Shown in pieces: positions 38,705 to 47,039 of a DNA stretch of 64,000 bases. The translations under genes and the position numbers were made by a program. The notes beneath the pieces are model-generated. The model had not been told where the DNA came from. It saw only the letters and a program-made list of their open reading frames with translations, and ran no database searches. The stretch covers positions 2,232,001 to 2,296,000 of the forward strand of contig NZ_CP064760.1 of the NCBI RefSeq assembly GCF_015565955.1, written 5' to 3'. Every line of letters begins with the position of its first letter. Positions within the stretch are counted from its first letter, which is position 1. Source of the stretch: Microbacterium schleiferi. GTDB taxonomy: Bacteria > Actinomycetota > Actinomycetes > Actinomycetales > Microbacteriaceae.

Positions 38705-40144
38705 TGTCCGCTTCCTGTGCGGACCGGGCCCGCGCAGCGACGTCGGCGGCGGCTGTTCCCGGTCTGTTGTTCTCGACCCACCCCTCGATGTTTCGCTGAG
38801 GGGCCACGCTCAGAGCCAGCGCACCGGGGGGACATCCTTGCGGATGACGGCACCGGCGCCGGTCTTCGCACCGTCTCCGATCCTAACGGGCGCGACGAAG
38901 ACGTTGTGCGACCCGGAGTGGACCTCATCGCCGATCTCGGTGCGGTGCTTGGCGAGATCGTCGTAATTGGCCGTGATCGCTCCGGCGCCGAGGTTGACGC
39001 CGCGACCGATCGTGGTGTCACCGATGTAGGACAGGTGCGGCACCTTGCTGCGCTCGCCGATCGTCGAGTTCTTCACTTCGACGAACGTGCCGACCTTGCT
39101 CTGCGCCTCCAGCGTCGCGCCCGGCCGCAGATAGGCGAAGGGGCCGACCGTCGCGCCGCGACCGATGACGGCGAGCGTGGCATCCGTGCGTGTGACCGTG
39201 GCGTTCTCCCCCACCTCGCAGTCGACCAGCGACGTGTCGGGGCCGACTGTCGCACCCTGTTCGATCGTCGTCGCCCGCAGGATGTGCGTGTTCGGCAGCA
39301 CCGTTACGTCGGGGGCGAGGGTTGCCGTCACGTCGATCCAGGTCGTGGCGGGGTCGAGGATCGTCGCGCCCTCGAGCTGCCACCGACGCACGGTTCGCGC
39401 GTTGAGCGTGCGCGCGGCCTCGGACAGCTGGACCCGGTCGTTCACGCCGAGCGCGTCCTGCGCGGCAGGCGCCTCCGCTGCCGCGACCACCTCGCCGGCG
39501 CTGCGCAGGATGCCGATGACATCAGTGAGGTACTTCTCGCCCTGGGCGTTGGCCGTGCCGACGGCGGCGAGACTCGTGCGCAACTCGGCGGCGCGGAACA
39601 CGTAGATGCCCGTATTGATCTCACGCACCGACAGCTCGTGGGCCGTGGCATCCTTCTGCTCGACGATGCGCTCGACGGCCCCATCAGCGCCTCGAATGAC
39701 GCGACCGTACCCCGTGGCGTCGTCCAGCGTTGCGCACAACAGCGTCGCGCGTGCGGCGGCGGCGCGGTGGCGCGAGAGCAGTGCCTCGACAACGCCGACC
39801 TCGACGAGGGGGACATCGCCGCTGAGGACGAGCACATCGCCATCGAAACCGTGCAGAGCTCCGAGAGCCAGTTCGACAGCGCGACCGGTGCCGGGAATCT
39901 CGTCCTGGTCGACGATGTCGACTCCGGGGAGCAGGCCGCTCACAGCATCCGCCACGAGGTCCCGCTCGTGACGGACCACGACGACAGTACGCTCCGGGGC
40001 CAGCGCCGACGCGGTACGCAGCACGTGTCCGATCAGCGGAAGACCGCCGATCTGGTGAAGGACTTTGGGTGTCGCGGACTTCATCCGCGTTCCCTGACCC
40101 GCCGCCAGAATCACGACGGCGACGGGTGTGGTGATCTCAGCCAT
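38679..40144 (-). CDS. glmU: Bifunctional GlmU: N-acetylglucosamine-1-phosphate uridyltransferase/glucosamine-1-phosphate acetyltransferase (frameshifted near the 3' end)
   Basis: GlmU makes UDP-GlcNAc for peptidoglycan. The N-terminal uridyltransferase motif is [13 protein letters not shown], with metal-site residues in [10 protein letters not shown]. The C-terminal half is a left-handed beta helix ([31 protein letters not shown]). As written, the frame ends at 38810 ([10 protein letters not shown]). Adding one C to the run at 38826-38831 continues it as [19 protein letters not shown] to a TGA at 38679-38681, a tail typical of GlmU. The ATG lies one base from the 3' end of tRNA-Gln, leaving no room for a separate leader. 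The residue total is then about 488. Confidence 0.93.
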
Positions 40145-40145
40145 G

Positions 40146-40217
40146 CTCCGCCGCCAGGACTCGAACCTAGACTTCACAGCTCCAAAGGCTGTCGTGCTGC
40201 CATTACACCACGGCGGA
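40146..40217 (-). tRNA. tRNA-Gln (anticodon UUG)
   Basis: A 72-nt cloverleaf folds. The acceptor is TCCGCCG/CGGCGGA, the anticodon stem ACAGC/GCTGT encloses loop CTTTGGA (anticodon TTG, reading CAA), the T-loop is TTCGAGT, and the discriminator is G, as is usual for glutamine. No CCA is encoded. The glmU start codon begins two bases after the discriminator, so both are very probably on one transcript. Confidence 0.95.
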
Positions 40218-40299
40218 CCGGCGCGTACGCGGCCGCGCTCCAGTCTGCCAGAGGACGTCGCAGCCCGGATAATGGCGCAGTCCCCGGGATAATGGGTCA

Positions 40300-40797
40300 G
40301 TGCCCGCTGAATCCGACGAAGTCGACCGCATCGTCGGCGCGTGGAGCGCCCAGCGGCCGGACCTGGATTTCTCACCGCTCGAGGTACTCTCGCGCGTCGA
40401 CCGCCTCTCGCGCCACCTCGACCGGGCACGCCGCGAAGCCTTCCGCCGCTCGGAGCTCGAGCCCTGGGAGTGGGACGTGCTGTCTGCCCTGCGGCGGGCG
40501 GGCGAGCCGTTTCAGCTCAGCCCGAAGCAACTGCTGCAGCAGACGCTGGTCTCCTCGGGCACGATGACCAACCGCATCGACAGGCTCGTGGGCCGCCGAC
40601 TGGTGCGTCGCGAGTCCGACCCCGGCGACGGACGCGGCATCCTGGTGACCCTCACCGACGAGGGAAAGACCCGCGTGGATGCCGCCATCACTCGACTCGT
40701 GGATGCCGAAGCGGTGCTCCTGGACAGCCTGTCCCGCCCTGACCGCGACCGTCTCGCAGCCCTCCTGCGAAAGCTCTCCCTGGGATTCGACGCATGA
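40300..40797 (+). CDS. MarR family transcriptional regulator
   Basis: This 165-residue winged-helix protein has helical ends for dimerisation, the recognition-helix region LLQQTLVSSGTMTNRIDRLV and the wing RRESDPGDGRGILVTLTDEG, which is the MarR signature. The ligand is unknown. The GTG at 40300 is the only suitable start, and the ribosome site is weak. The next gene, a membrane protein, overlaps its stop by 4 bp and may be its target. Confidence 0.92.
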   Translation: MPAESDEVDRIVGAWSAQRPDLDFSPLEVLSRVDRLSRHLDRARREAFRRSELEPWEWDVLSALRRAGEPFQLSPKQLLQQTLVSSGTMTNRIDRLVGRRLVRRESDPGDGRGILVTLTDEGKTRVDAAITRLVDAEAVLLDSLSRPDRDRLAALLRKLSLGFDA

Positions 40798-41354
40798 CCG
40801 ACACCGACGATGGATTCATGGACGCCGGATCCCCGGATCCACGGGAGGATTCGGTTGCCGAAAGCGCCGGATCGCGCCGGTGGCACGACTGGTTCGACGT
40901 GCGCTTTCGCACTCCCGCCGCCGTGTACGGGCTCATCGTGTACTCGGCGCTGCTGATGATCACCGCCGACCACTACACCGACGTGACCGACGTGGTCGTT
41001 TCGTCGGTGGCCACACTCATCGTGTTCTTCATCGCGCATGTGTTCGCCTACACCCTCGCCGATCATGGCAAGCACCCGCTGGGCCGCGCCACGCGCTACG
41101 CGCTGACTCACTCGTCAGGGATGCTGTGGGCTGCCCTGCCTCCGACACTCGCGATGATCATCGCCGGCGCCTCGGGGCTGCAGGCTGAGGAGGCGTCGGG
41201 CTATGCGTTGTGGGCAACCATGGCGGTCCTCGCTTTCCTCGGATACGTCGCGTACTCGCGGACGGGAGCCGGCATCGCCCGGCGCATCCTCGGCGCCACG
41301 GGCACAGCCCTGCTGGGGGCATTCGTCGCGATCCTCGAGTACGCGTTCCACTGA
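40794..41354 (+). CDS. Hypothetical four-helix membrane protein
   Basis: This 186-residue protein has a hydrophilic acidic N-terminus of about 45 residues and then four hydrophobic segments (AVYGLIVYSALLMITA, VATLIVFFIAHVFAYTLA, MLWAALPPTLAMIIAGASG, TGTALLGAFVAILEYAF). I do not recognise a named family. It is translationally coupled to the MarR gene (ATGA overlap), so it may be part of a small stress-response or efflux-related unit, but nothing shows its function. Confidence 0.75.
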   Translation: MTDTDDGFMDAGSPDPREDSVAESAGSRRWHDWFDVRFRTPAAVYGLIVYSALLMITADHYTDVTDVVVSSVATLIVFFIAHVFAYTLADHGKHPLGRATRYALTHSSGMLWAALPPTLAMIIAGASGLQAEEASGYALWATMAVLAFLGYVAYSRTGAGIARRILGATGTALLGAFVAILEYAFH

Positions 41355-41418
41355 GCTCCGCCCGCCAAGCTCCTGTCGTCCGACGGGCGATGTCGAGGGG
41401 TACGCGTAGCGTGGAGGG

Positions 41419-42735
41419 ATGATGAGTGACCGTCCGCAGCCTTTCCATGACGCTCCCCTCGACGCCGCAATGTCGGATGCTCTCGTGCAGCAGGGACTTG
41501 CCGTCGAGCGGGTCGACAATGCCGCGAGGGCGGAAAACGATCCGTGGTTGTCTGCCGTCGCGCGCGGATTTCTCGAAGAGGAGCCGGGAGAAGTTCGCCG
41601 CGAGGCATTCGTCGGGCACACCGCGCACCGCCGCAAGCTCGGCGTCTACGACGCCACCTCCCCGCAGCCCGAGATTCCCGTCGCGACGTTCGCGTCCTGG
41701 CCGAGCGAACTCACCGTGCCGGGCGGCAGCGTGGCAGCCAGCGCTATCAGCGCGGTCACTGTCGCGCCGACGCATCGGCGACGCGGCATCCTTCGCGCCC
41801 TGATGGCTGGAGAGTTGCGCACCGCCGCCGCGCTCGGGCTTCCGGTCGCAGTGCTCACCGTCAGCGAATCGACGATCTACGGCCGGTTCGGGTTCGGTTC
41901 GGCGGCCACGGTGGCGAACTGGGACATCCGGGTTCGCCGCGCCGGCTGGATCGGGCCCGAGGCGCCCGGCCGCGTGGACTTCATCTCGCGCGAACAGGCG
42001 CGGGAGCTCGCCGAAGCCCTCCACGAGCGCGTGCGCGCCTCGTCCGCGGGAGAGATCGCCCTTCCGGAAGGGCACCTCAATCGCTTCTTCGGCACGAGCC
42101 CGGATGCCGAGAAGGCCGAGCGACTGCGCACCATCCAGTACCGCTCGCCCGCAGGAGAGGTCGATGGCATCGCCGTCTATCGCGTCGTGGAGAACCCCGA
42201 CGACTTCAGCGAATCCACGCTCGAGCTCTCGTGGCTACTGGCCGCCACCGACGACGCCTATGCCGGCCTGTGGCGCTTCCTTCTCGAGATGGATCTCATC
42301 GGGCGCCTCCGCGCCTCCGAGCTCGCCGTCGACGAGCCCCTGTGGTGGATGATCGCCGACCAGCGAGCCGCCACGATCACCATCACCGACCACGAGTACG
42401 TCCGCATCCTCGACGTGCCCGGCGCGCTCGCCAGCCGTCGCTTCGGGGCCGCTGACACGATCGCGCTCGAGGTGGACGACCCGCTCGGGATCGCCGGTGG
42501 CACGTTCGTGCTGACGACGGATGCCGACGGTGGCGCGGTCGTCGACGCGGTCGAGGCTCCCCCCGCGAACGCACCCGTGGTGCGTCTCGGTATCCGGGAG
42601 CTGTCGTCACTGCTGCTGGGTACAGTATCGGCGGTGACCCTTGCTCGGGCCGGTCGCATCGAGGCGGATGATCCGACGCGGATCGCGCGCGTGTTCCAGA
42701 CGACCGAGGCCCCGCGATTGAGCTTCTGGTACTGA
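41419..42735 (+). CDS. Eis-like GNAT family N-acetyltransferase
   Basis: This 438-residue protein has the tripartite Eis architecture. The N-terminal GNAT domain has the acetyl-CoA motif VAPTHRRRGILRALM and the catalytic Tyr region VSESTIYGRFGFG. A second GNAT-like region follows, and the end is an SCP2-like domain. It finishes LSFWY, and in Eis the free C-terminal carboxylate acts as the general base. Homologues acetylate amines at several positions, including aminoglycosides or protein lysines; the substrate here is unknown. GGAGG directly precedes tandem ATG codons at 41419 and 41422, and the second may be the true start. Confidence 0.88.
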   Translation: MMSDRPQPFHDAPLDAAMSDALVQQGLAVERVDNAARAENDPWLSAVARGFLEEEPGEVRREAFVGHTAHRRKLGVYDATSPQPEIPVATFASWPSELTVPGGSVAASAISAVTVAPTHRRRGILRALMAGELRTAAALGLPVAVLTVSESTIYGRFGFGSAATVANWDIRVRRAGWIGPEAPGRVDFISREQARELAEALHERVRASSAGEIALPEGHLNRFFGTSPDAEKAERLRTIQYRSPAGEVDGIAVYRVVENPDDFSESTLELSWLLAATDDAYAGLWRFLLEMDLIGRLRASELAVDEPLWWMIADQRAATITITDHEYVRILDVPGALASRRFGAADTIALEVDDPLGIAGGTFVLTTDADGGAVVDAVEAPPANAPVVRLGIRELSSLLLGTVSAVTLARAGRIEADDPTRIARVFQTTEAPRLSFWY

Positions 42736-42774
42736 CGCGCAGCCGACCCTCCCGCGGCGCCTAGCCTGGAGGGG

Positions 42775-44607
42775 ATGGCACATCTTCTCGGCGCCGAAGC
42801 GCTGCATCTCGAGTTCCCCACGAAAGTGGTCTTCGATTCCGTCACGCTCGGCATCGCCGAAGGCGACCGGATCGGGATCGTCGGTCGCAACGGTGACGGC
42901 AAGTCCAGCCTGCTCGCGATGATCGCTGGTCGTCTCGAGCCGGATGCCGGCAAGGTCACGGTGCGCGGCGGCACTCACATCGGCGTCGTCGACCAGCAGG
43001 ACACGCTCGACGATGACCAAACGGTGGGACGGGCGATCGTCGGAGACCTCGACGAACACGAATGGGCAGGTGATGCCCGCATCCGAGACGTGCTCGCGGG
43101 CCTGGTCGCTGATCTCGACTGGGATGCTCCCCTCTCCACCCTCTCGGGCGGTCAACGGCGCCGTGTGTCCCTCGCCGCAGTGCTCATCGGCGACTGGGAC
43201 ATCCTGATCCTCGACGAGCCCACCAACCACCTGGATGTCGAGGGGATCGCCTGGCTCGCCGCCCACCTGAAGAAGCGGTGGGCAGCGAACGCGGGAGCAC
43301 TGCTGGTCGTCACCCACGACCGGTGGTTCCTCGACGAGGTGTGCACGCTGACCTGGGAGGTGCACGACCGGATCGTCGAGCCGTTCGAGGGCGGCTACGC
43401 CGCCTACATCCTGCAGCGGGTCGAACGCGACCGCCAGGCAGCCGCAACCGAGGCGCGGCGGCAGAACCTCGCACGCAAAGAACTCGCCTGGCTGCGCCGC
43501 GGTGCTCCGGCGCGAACCTCGAAGCCGAAGTTCCGCATCGATGCCGCGAACGCACTCATCGAAGATGTCCCCGAGATCCGCAACAGAACGGAACTGCAGT
43601 CACTGGCCGTCACCCGCTTGGGTAAGGATGTGGTCGACCTGCTGGATGCCTCGGTCGCCTTCGATGGCCGCGAGATCCTCCACGACATCGAGTGGCGCAT
43701 CGCTCCGGGCGAGCGCACGGGAATCCTCGGCGTCAACGGTGCCGGAAAGTCCACGCTGCTCGGGCTCGTGGATGGCAGCGTTTCTCCCACGGGCGGACGG
43801 GTCAAGCGGGGCAAGACGGTTCGGGTGGCGACCCTCACCCAGCGCCTCGACGAGCTCGAGGAACACCTGAACGATCCCGTACGGGTCGTGATAGGTGGGC
43901 TCCGCACGAGCTACACGATCGGTTCCGGCTCGAAAGCCCAAGAGCTCACCCCCGGCCAGCTGCTCGAGCGCCTCGGCTTCTCGTCCGCGCAGCTGTCTAC
44001 CCCGGTGCGCGACCTCTCGGGAGGCCAGAAGCGCCGGCTGCAACTGCTGTTGATCCTGCTGGACCAGCCGAACGTCCTCATTCTGGATGAGCCGACCAAC
44101 GACCTCGACACCGACATGCTCGCGGCGATGGAGGACCTCCTGGACTCGTGGCCCGGCACCCTCCTTGTCGTCTCGCACGACCGGTACTTCCTGGAGCGCG
44201 TCACCGACCAGCAGTACGCGATTCTGCCGGGACCCGGCGGCGCGGGACTGCTGCGGCACCTTCCGGGTGGGGTGGATGAGTATCTACGCCTGCGTCACGG
44301 GCAGATCGCGGATGCCGAACGCGGGGCATCCGCTCGGTCTGGCGGGTCATCGTCCGCGGCACCGTCCTCGGCAGCTCCCCCGACGGGCGCCGAAGCTCGA
44401 GCAGCGCAGAAGGAGATGGCGGCGCTGGAGCGGCGCATCGCGCGCCTGACCGAGCAGATCGACGCGGCACGCACAGCGCTGGCCGAACACGACCAGTCCG
44501 ACTACTCGGGACTCACTGCCGAGATGACGCGGATCGGCGGCCTCGAGGCAGAGCGCGACGAACTCGAGCACCGCTGGTACGCGTTCGGCGAGCTCCTAGA
44601 GTCCTAG
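42775..44607 (+). CDS. ABC-F family ATP-binding protein (Uup-like)
   Basis: This 610-residue protein has two ABC domains and no membrane segments. Domain 1 has Walker A GIVGRNGDGKSS, signature LSGGQRRRVSL and Walker B ILILDEPTNHLD. Domain 2 has GVNGAGKSTLLGL, LSGGQKRRLQLL and LILDEPTNDLDT. The linker and a C-terminal coiled coil (KEMAALERRIARLTEQID) match Uup rather than EttA. ABC-F proteins act at the ribosome, resolving stalls or protecting from antibiotics. GGAGGGG sits directly before the ATG. Confidence 0.93.
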   Translation: MAHLLGAEALHLEFPTKVVFDSVTLGIAEGDRIGIVGRNGDGKSSLLAMIAGRLEPDAGKVTVRGGTHIGVVDQQDTLDDDQTVGRAIVGDLDEHEWAGDARIRDVLAGLVADLDWDAPLSTLSGGQRRRVSLAAVLIGDWDILILDEPTNHLDVEGIAWLAAHLKKRWAANAGALLVVTHDRWFLDEVCTLTWEVHDRIVEPFEGGYAAYILQRVERDRQAAATEARRQNLARKELAWLRRGAPARTSKPKFRIDAANALIEDVPEIRNRTELQSLAVTRLGKDVVDLLDASVAFDGREILHDIEWRIAPGERTGILGVNGAGKSTLLGLVDGSVSPTGGRVKRGKTVRVATLTQRLDELEEHLNDPVRVVIGGLRTSYTIGSGSKAQELTPGQLLERLGFSSAQLSTPVRDLSGGQKRRLQLLLILLDQPNVLILDEPTNDLDTDMLAAMEDLLDSWPGTLLVVSHDRYFLERVTDQQYAILPGPGGAGLLRHLPGGVDEYLRLRHGQIADAERGASARSGGSSSAAPSSAAPPTGAEARAAQKEMAALERRIARLTEQIDAARTALAEHDQSDYSGLTAEMTRIGGLEAERDELEHRWYAFGELLES

Positions 44608-44675
44608 CGACCGGGTCAGGGGTGCTTAGCAAGCCCCTTCGTCAGCCGGTCAACCGCGTTGCGCGCACCTCACGA

Positions 44676-44705
44676 TTGCGACGCTTATACCCCCAGGGGT
44701 ATAGT
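44676..44705 (+). promoter_or_regulatory. CsoR/CstR-type operator overlapping the promoter of the CoADR-cstR operon
   Basis: TATACCCC-CA-GGGGTATA (44686-44703) is a perfect 8+2+8 palindrome of the G-tract type bound by CsoR-family repressors. It overlaps -10 TATAGT (44700-44705), with -35 TTGCGA (44676-44681) 18 bp upstream. The second gene of the operon encodes a CsoR-family repressor, so autoregulation is expected. Confidence 0.85.
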
Positions 44706-44745
44706 AGAGTCGTCTTCGAATAGCAGACCCGACAAGAGGAGTTTC

Positions 44746-46429
44746 ATGCGCATCGTCATCGTAGGCGGCGTCGCCGCCGGCATGAGCGCCGCAGCCCGCG
44801 CACGCCGTCACGACGAGTCAGCCGAGATCATCGTGCTTGAGCGCGGTCCCGAGGTATCGTTCGCGAACTGCGGTCTCCCGTACCACGTCGGCGGTGAGAT
44901 CCCCACGAAGGATCACTGCTGCTCCACACTCCCGAAACGCTGCGCGCGAGCCTCAACCTCGACGTCCGCACGGGCCACGACGTCACAGCCATCGACACCG
45001 CAGCCAAGACCGTCACTGTCGCCTCAGCATCCGGGGTCGAAGAGATGAGCTACGACGCGCTCGTGCTCGCTCCCGGCGCCGTCGCGATCAGGCCACCGCT
45101 GCCCGGCCTCGACTCCCCCGGGTTCGAACCCTTCGCACGGTCTCCGACGCCGTGACCCTCAAGAAGTGGGTGGATGACGGCGCCACGCGCGGCGTCGTGC
45201 TCGGCGCCGGCTTCATCGGACTCGAGGCCGCGGAGGCGCTGCGCCACCGCGGGCTGGAGGTCGATGTCGTCGAGCTGGCCCCGCACGTTCTTCCGCCGCT
45301 CGAGCGCGAACTGGCCTCCGTCGTCACCACGCAGCTGCGAAACCTCGGCATCCGCGTTCACGACGGCGTCGCCGCCGAGAGCGTCGACGTCGGCGACGAG
45401 TCCGATGTGGTGGTGCTCTCGGACGGCACGCGCATCCCGACCGATCTCGTGGTCCTCTCGGTCGGCGTCCGCCCCGACACCGCCTTTGTGGAAGCGGCCG
45501 GCATTGAGACTGCTCGCGGCGCGATCGTCGTCGACGATCGCGGACGCACGTCCGCCGAGGGGGTCTGGGCCGCCGGTGATGCCGTTACCAGCACGGATGC
45601 CGTCACCGGCGTCCAGCGCCCGGTTCCCCTGGCAGGCCCCGCGAACCGTGCCGGCAGGCTCATCGCCGACGACATCTTCGGGATGGCGCAGGCGCGGCCG
45701 ATCCCGCATCCGATCGGAACCGCGATCGTGCGGGTGGGCGAGATCACGGCGGCGATGACCGGTGCCAACCGAGCGAGCCTGGATGCCGCCGGGATGGACT
45801 ACACAACGATCCACCTGCACCCGATGCAGCATGCGGGCTACTTCCCCGGCGCATCGACGGTCCACATGATCGTGCACGTCTCCCAGCGCGACGGTCGGAT
45901 CCTCGGAGCCCAAGCAGTCGGCTACGAAGGAGTAGACAAGCGTATCGACGTGCTCGCTACCGCGATCCGCGCCGGCCTGCCCGCGGCAGACCTCATGGAC
46001 CTCGACCTGGCCTACTCCCCGCCCTACGGCCAGGCCAAGGATGCCGTGAACCTCGTCGGCATGATCGCCGAGAACGTCGAGAACGGTCGACTCAAGCTCT
46101 GGTACGCCGACGAGCTCGATCGGATGCGCGAATCCGCGCTGATCCTCGACGTCCGCACGCCCCGCGAGTACAACAGCGGCCATATCGAAGGTTCGCTGAA
46201 CATCCCCCACACGGAACTTCGCGATCGCCTCGACGAGGTGCGCGAGGCAGCGCAGGGTCGCCCGATCGCGGCTCTGTGCGCGGCGGGCGTCCGATCGAAC
46301 ATCGCGTACCGCATCCTGGTAGGCAACGGTTTCGACGCAGCATCCCTCTCCGGGGGCACGCAGACCCTCCGCCAGTGGTGGGGCGATCAGGCCGCCAGCA
46401 TCCTTGTCAGAGAAGAGGTCCACGCATGA
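44746..46429 (+). CDS. CoA-disulfide reductase with C-terminal rhodanese domain (two frameshifts in this sequence)
   Basis: The protein is a flavin disulfide reductase: FAD motif VIVGGVAAGMSAAARAR, active-site Cys in FANCGLPYHVGG, NAD(P)H motif GVVLGAGFIGLEAAEAL, and EGVWAAGDAVTST. A C-terminal rhodanese domain follows with Cys in AALCAAGVRSNIAYRIL. Such CoADR-Rhd enzymes reduce CoA persulfide, polysulfide or disulfide. The sequence crosses three frames. One C is missing at 44901-44904 (GEIPHEGSLLLHTPETL when restored) and one at 45115-45119 (GLDSPRVRTLRTV). Total length is 3n-2, matching two lost bases. The repressor gene overlaps its stop by 4 bp. Confidence 0.9.
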
Positions 46430-46716
46430 TGATCACCGGCACCCCCGAGGAGCAGGCGGCAACCCGCAAGCGCATCACGAACCGGCTCAAGCGCGCGCAG
46501 GGTCAGCTCAACGCCGTCATCGCGTCAGTCGAGGCCGGCGACACCTGCCGCGACATCGTGACGCAGCTTTCCGCCGTCACCAGCGCGCTGGACCGTGCCG
46601 GGTTCGCCATCATCTCGGCAGCGATGCGTGACTGCGTCGCCGACCCGGACGGCACCGCCGAAGCCGAGGGCTTGACGCAGGAGGAGCTGGAAAAGCTCTT
46701 CCTCTCGCTCGCCTGA
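46426..46716 (+). CDS. CsoR-family metal-sensitive/persulfide-sensing repressor, CstR-like
   Basis: This 96-residue all-helical repressor has the DUF156/CsoR core RKRITNRLKRAQGQLNAVI. The two sensor cysteines are in DTCRDIVTQLSAV and MRDCVAD. The His that Cu-sensing CsoR uses four residues before the second Cys is Ala here (AMRDC). This argues against copper and for persulfide sensing as in CstR. The adjacent CoA-disulfide reductase/rhodanese supports this. A tandem ATG at 46426/46429 overlaps the reductase stop. The palindrome at 44686-44703 is the expected operator. Confidence 0.88.
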   Translation: MMITGTPEEQAATRKRITNRLKRAQGQLNAVIASVEAGDTCRDIVTQLSAVTSALDRAGFAIISAAMRDCVADPDGTAEAEGLTQEELEKLFLSLA

Positions 46717-46802
46717 GCCGCATCCGCTGACATTCATCACCCGGACCGTCGCCGTGACGGACCGCTATTCGTGCTGCCCGGGCAGCCACCGAAGGAGACA
46801 TC

Positions 46803-46964
46803 ATGTGCTATCAGACGACGTGCCGGAAGTGCGGCAAGGTCACGTGGGGCGGATGCGGCCAGCACGTGCAGCAGGCCCTCGCCGGAGTCCCCAAAGCCCA
46901 GCGTTGCGCGGGGCACGAGAACGAGCCGTCGAAGGGGTTCTTCGCGAGCCTGTTCGGTCGCTAA
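46803..46964 (+). CDS. Small Cys-rich (zinc-ribbon-like) hypothetical protein
   Basis: This 53-residue protein starts MCYQTTCRKCGKVTWGGCG and has a further Cys-His pair (QRCAGHENE) that could complete a zinc site. It ends with KGFFASLFGR. AGGAG lies 6 nt before the ATG at 46803. Similar small proteins with the CPxCGKxTWxGCG pattern are widespread in actinobacteria, without known function. It follows the CstR-like gene by 86 bp and precedes a strong terminator, so it may be the last gene of that transcript. Confidence 0.75.
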   Translation: MCYQTTCRKCGKVTWGGCGQHVQQALAGVPKAQRCAGHENEPSKGFFASLFGR

Positions 46965-46987
46965 GTCACGCCAACCCACCGAACGCT

Positions 46988-47023
46988 GAAGCGGCTGCCA
47001 CCCTCTCGGGTAGCAGCCGCTTC
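46988..47023. terminator. Bidirectional intrinsic terminator-like hairpin
   Basis: GAAGCGGCTGC (46988-46998) pairs perfectly with GCAGCCGCTTC (47013-47023) around a 14-nt loop. It lies between the plus-strand small Cys-rich gene and the convergent substrate-binding protein gene. Confidence 0.8.
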
Positions 47024-47039
47024 ACTGTCGCTGGGGTCG

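Noticed and set aside
37637..40567. 976-codon open frame on the plus strand across prs, glmU and tRNA-Gln
   Set aside because: It is antisense to two clear essential genes and crosses a tRNA; the sequence is Arg/Asp/Gly-rich without motifs.
46426..46716. Copper-sensing CsoR
   Set aside because: The copper-ligand His position is Ala and no copper ATPase or chaperone gene is nearby; the CstR reading fits better.
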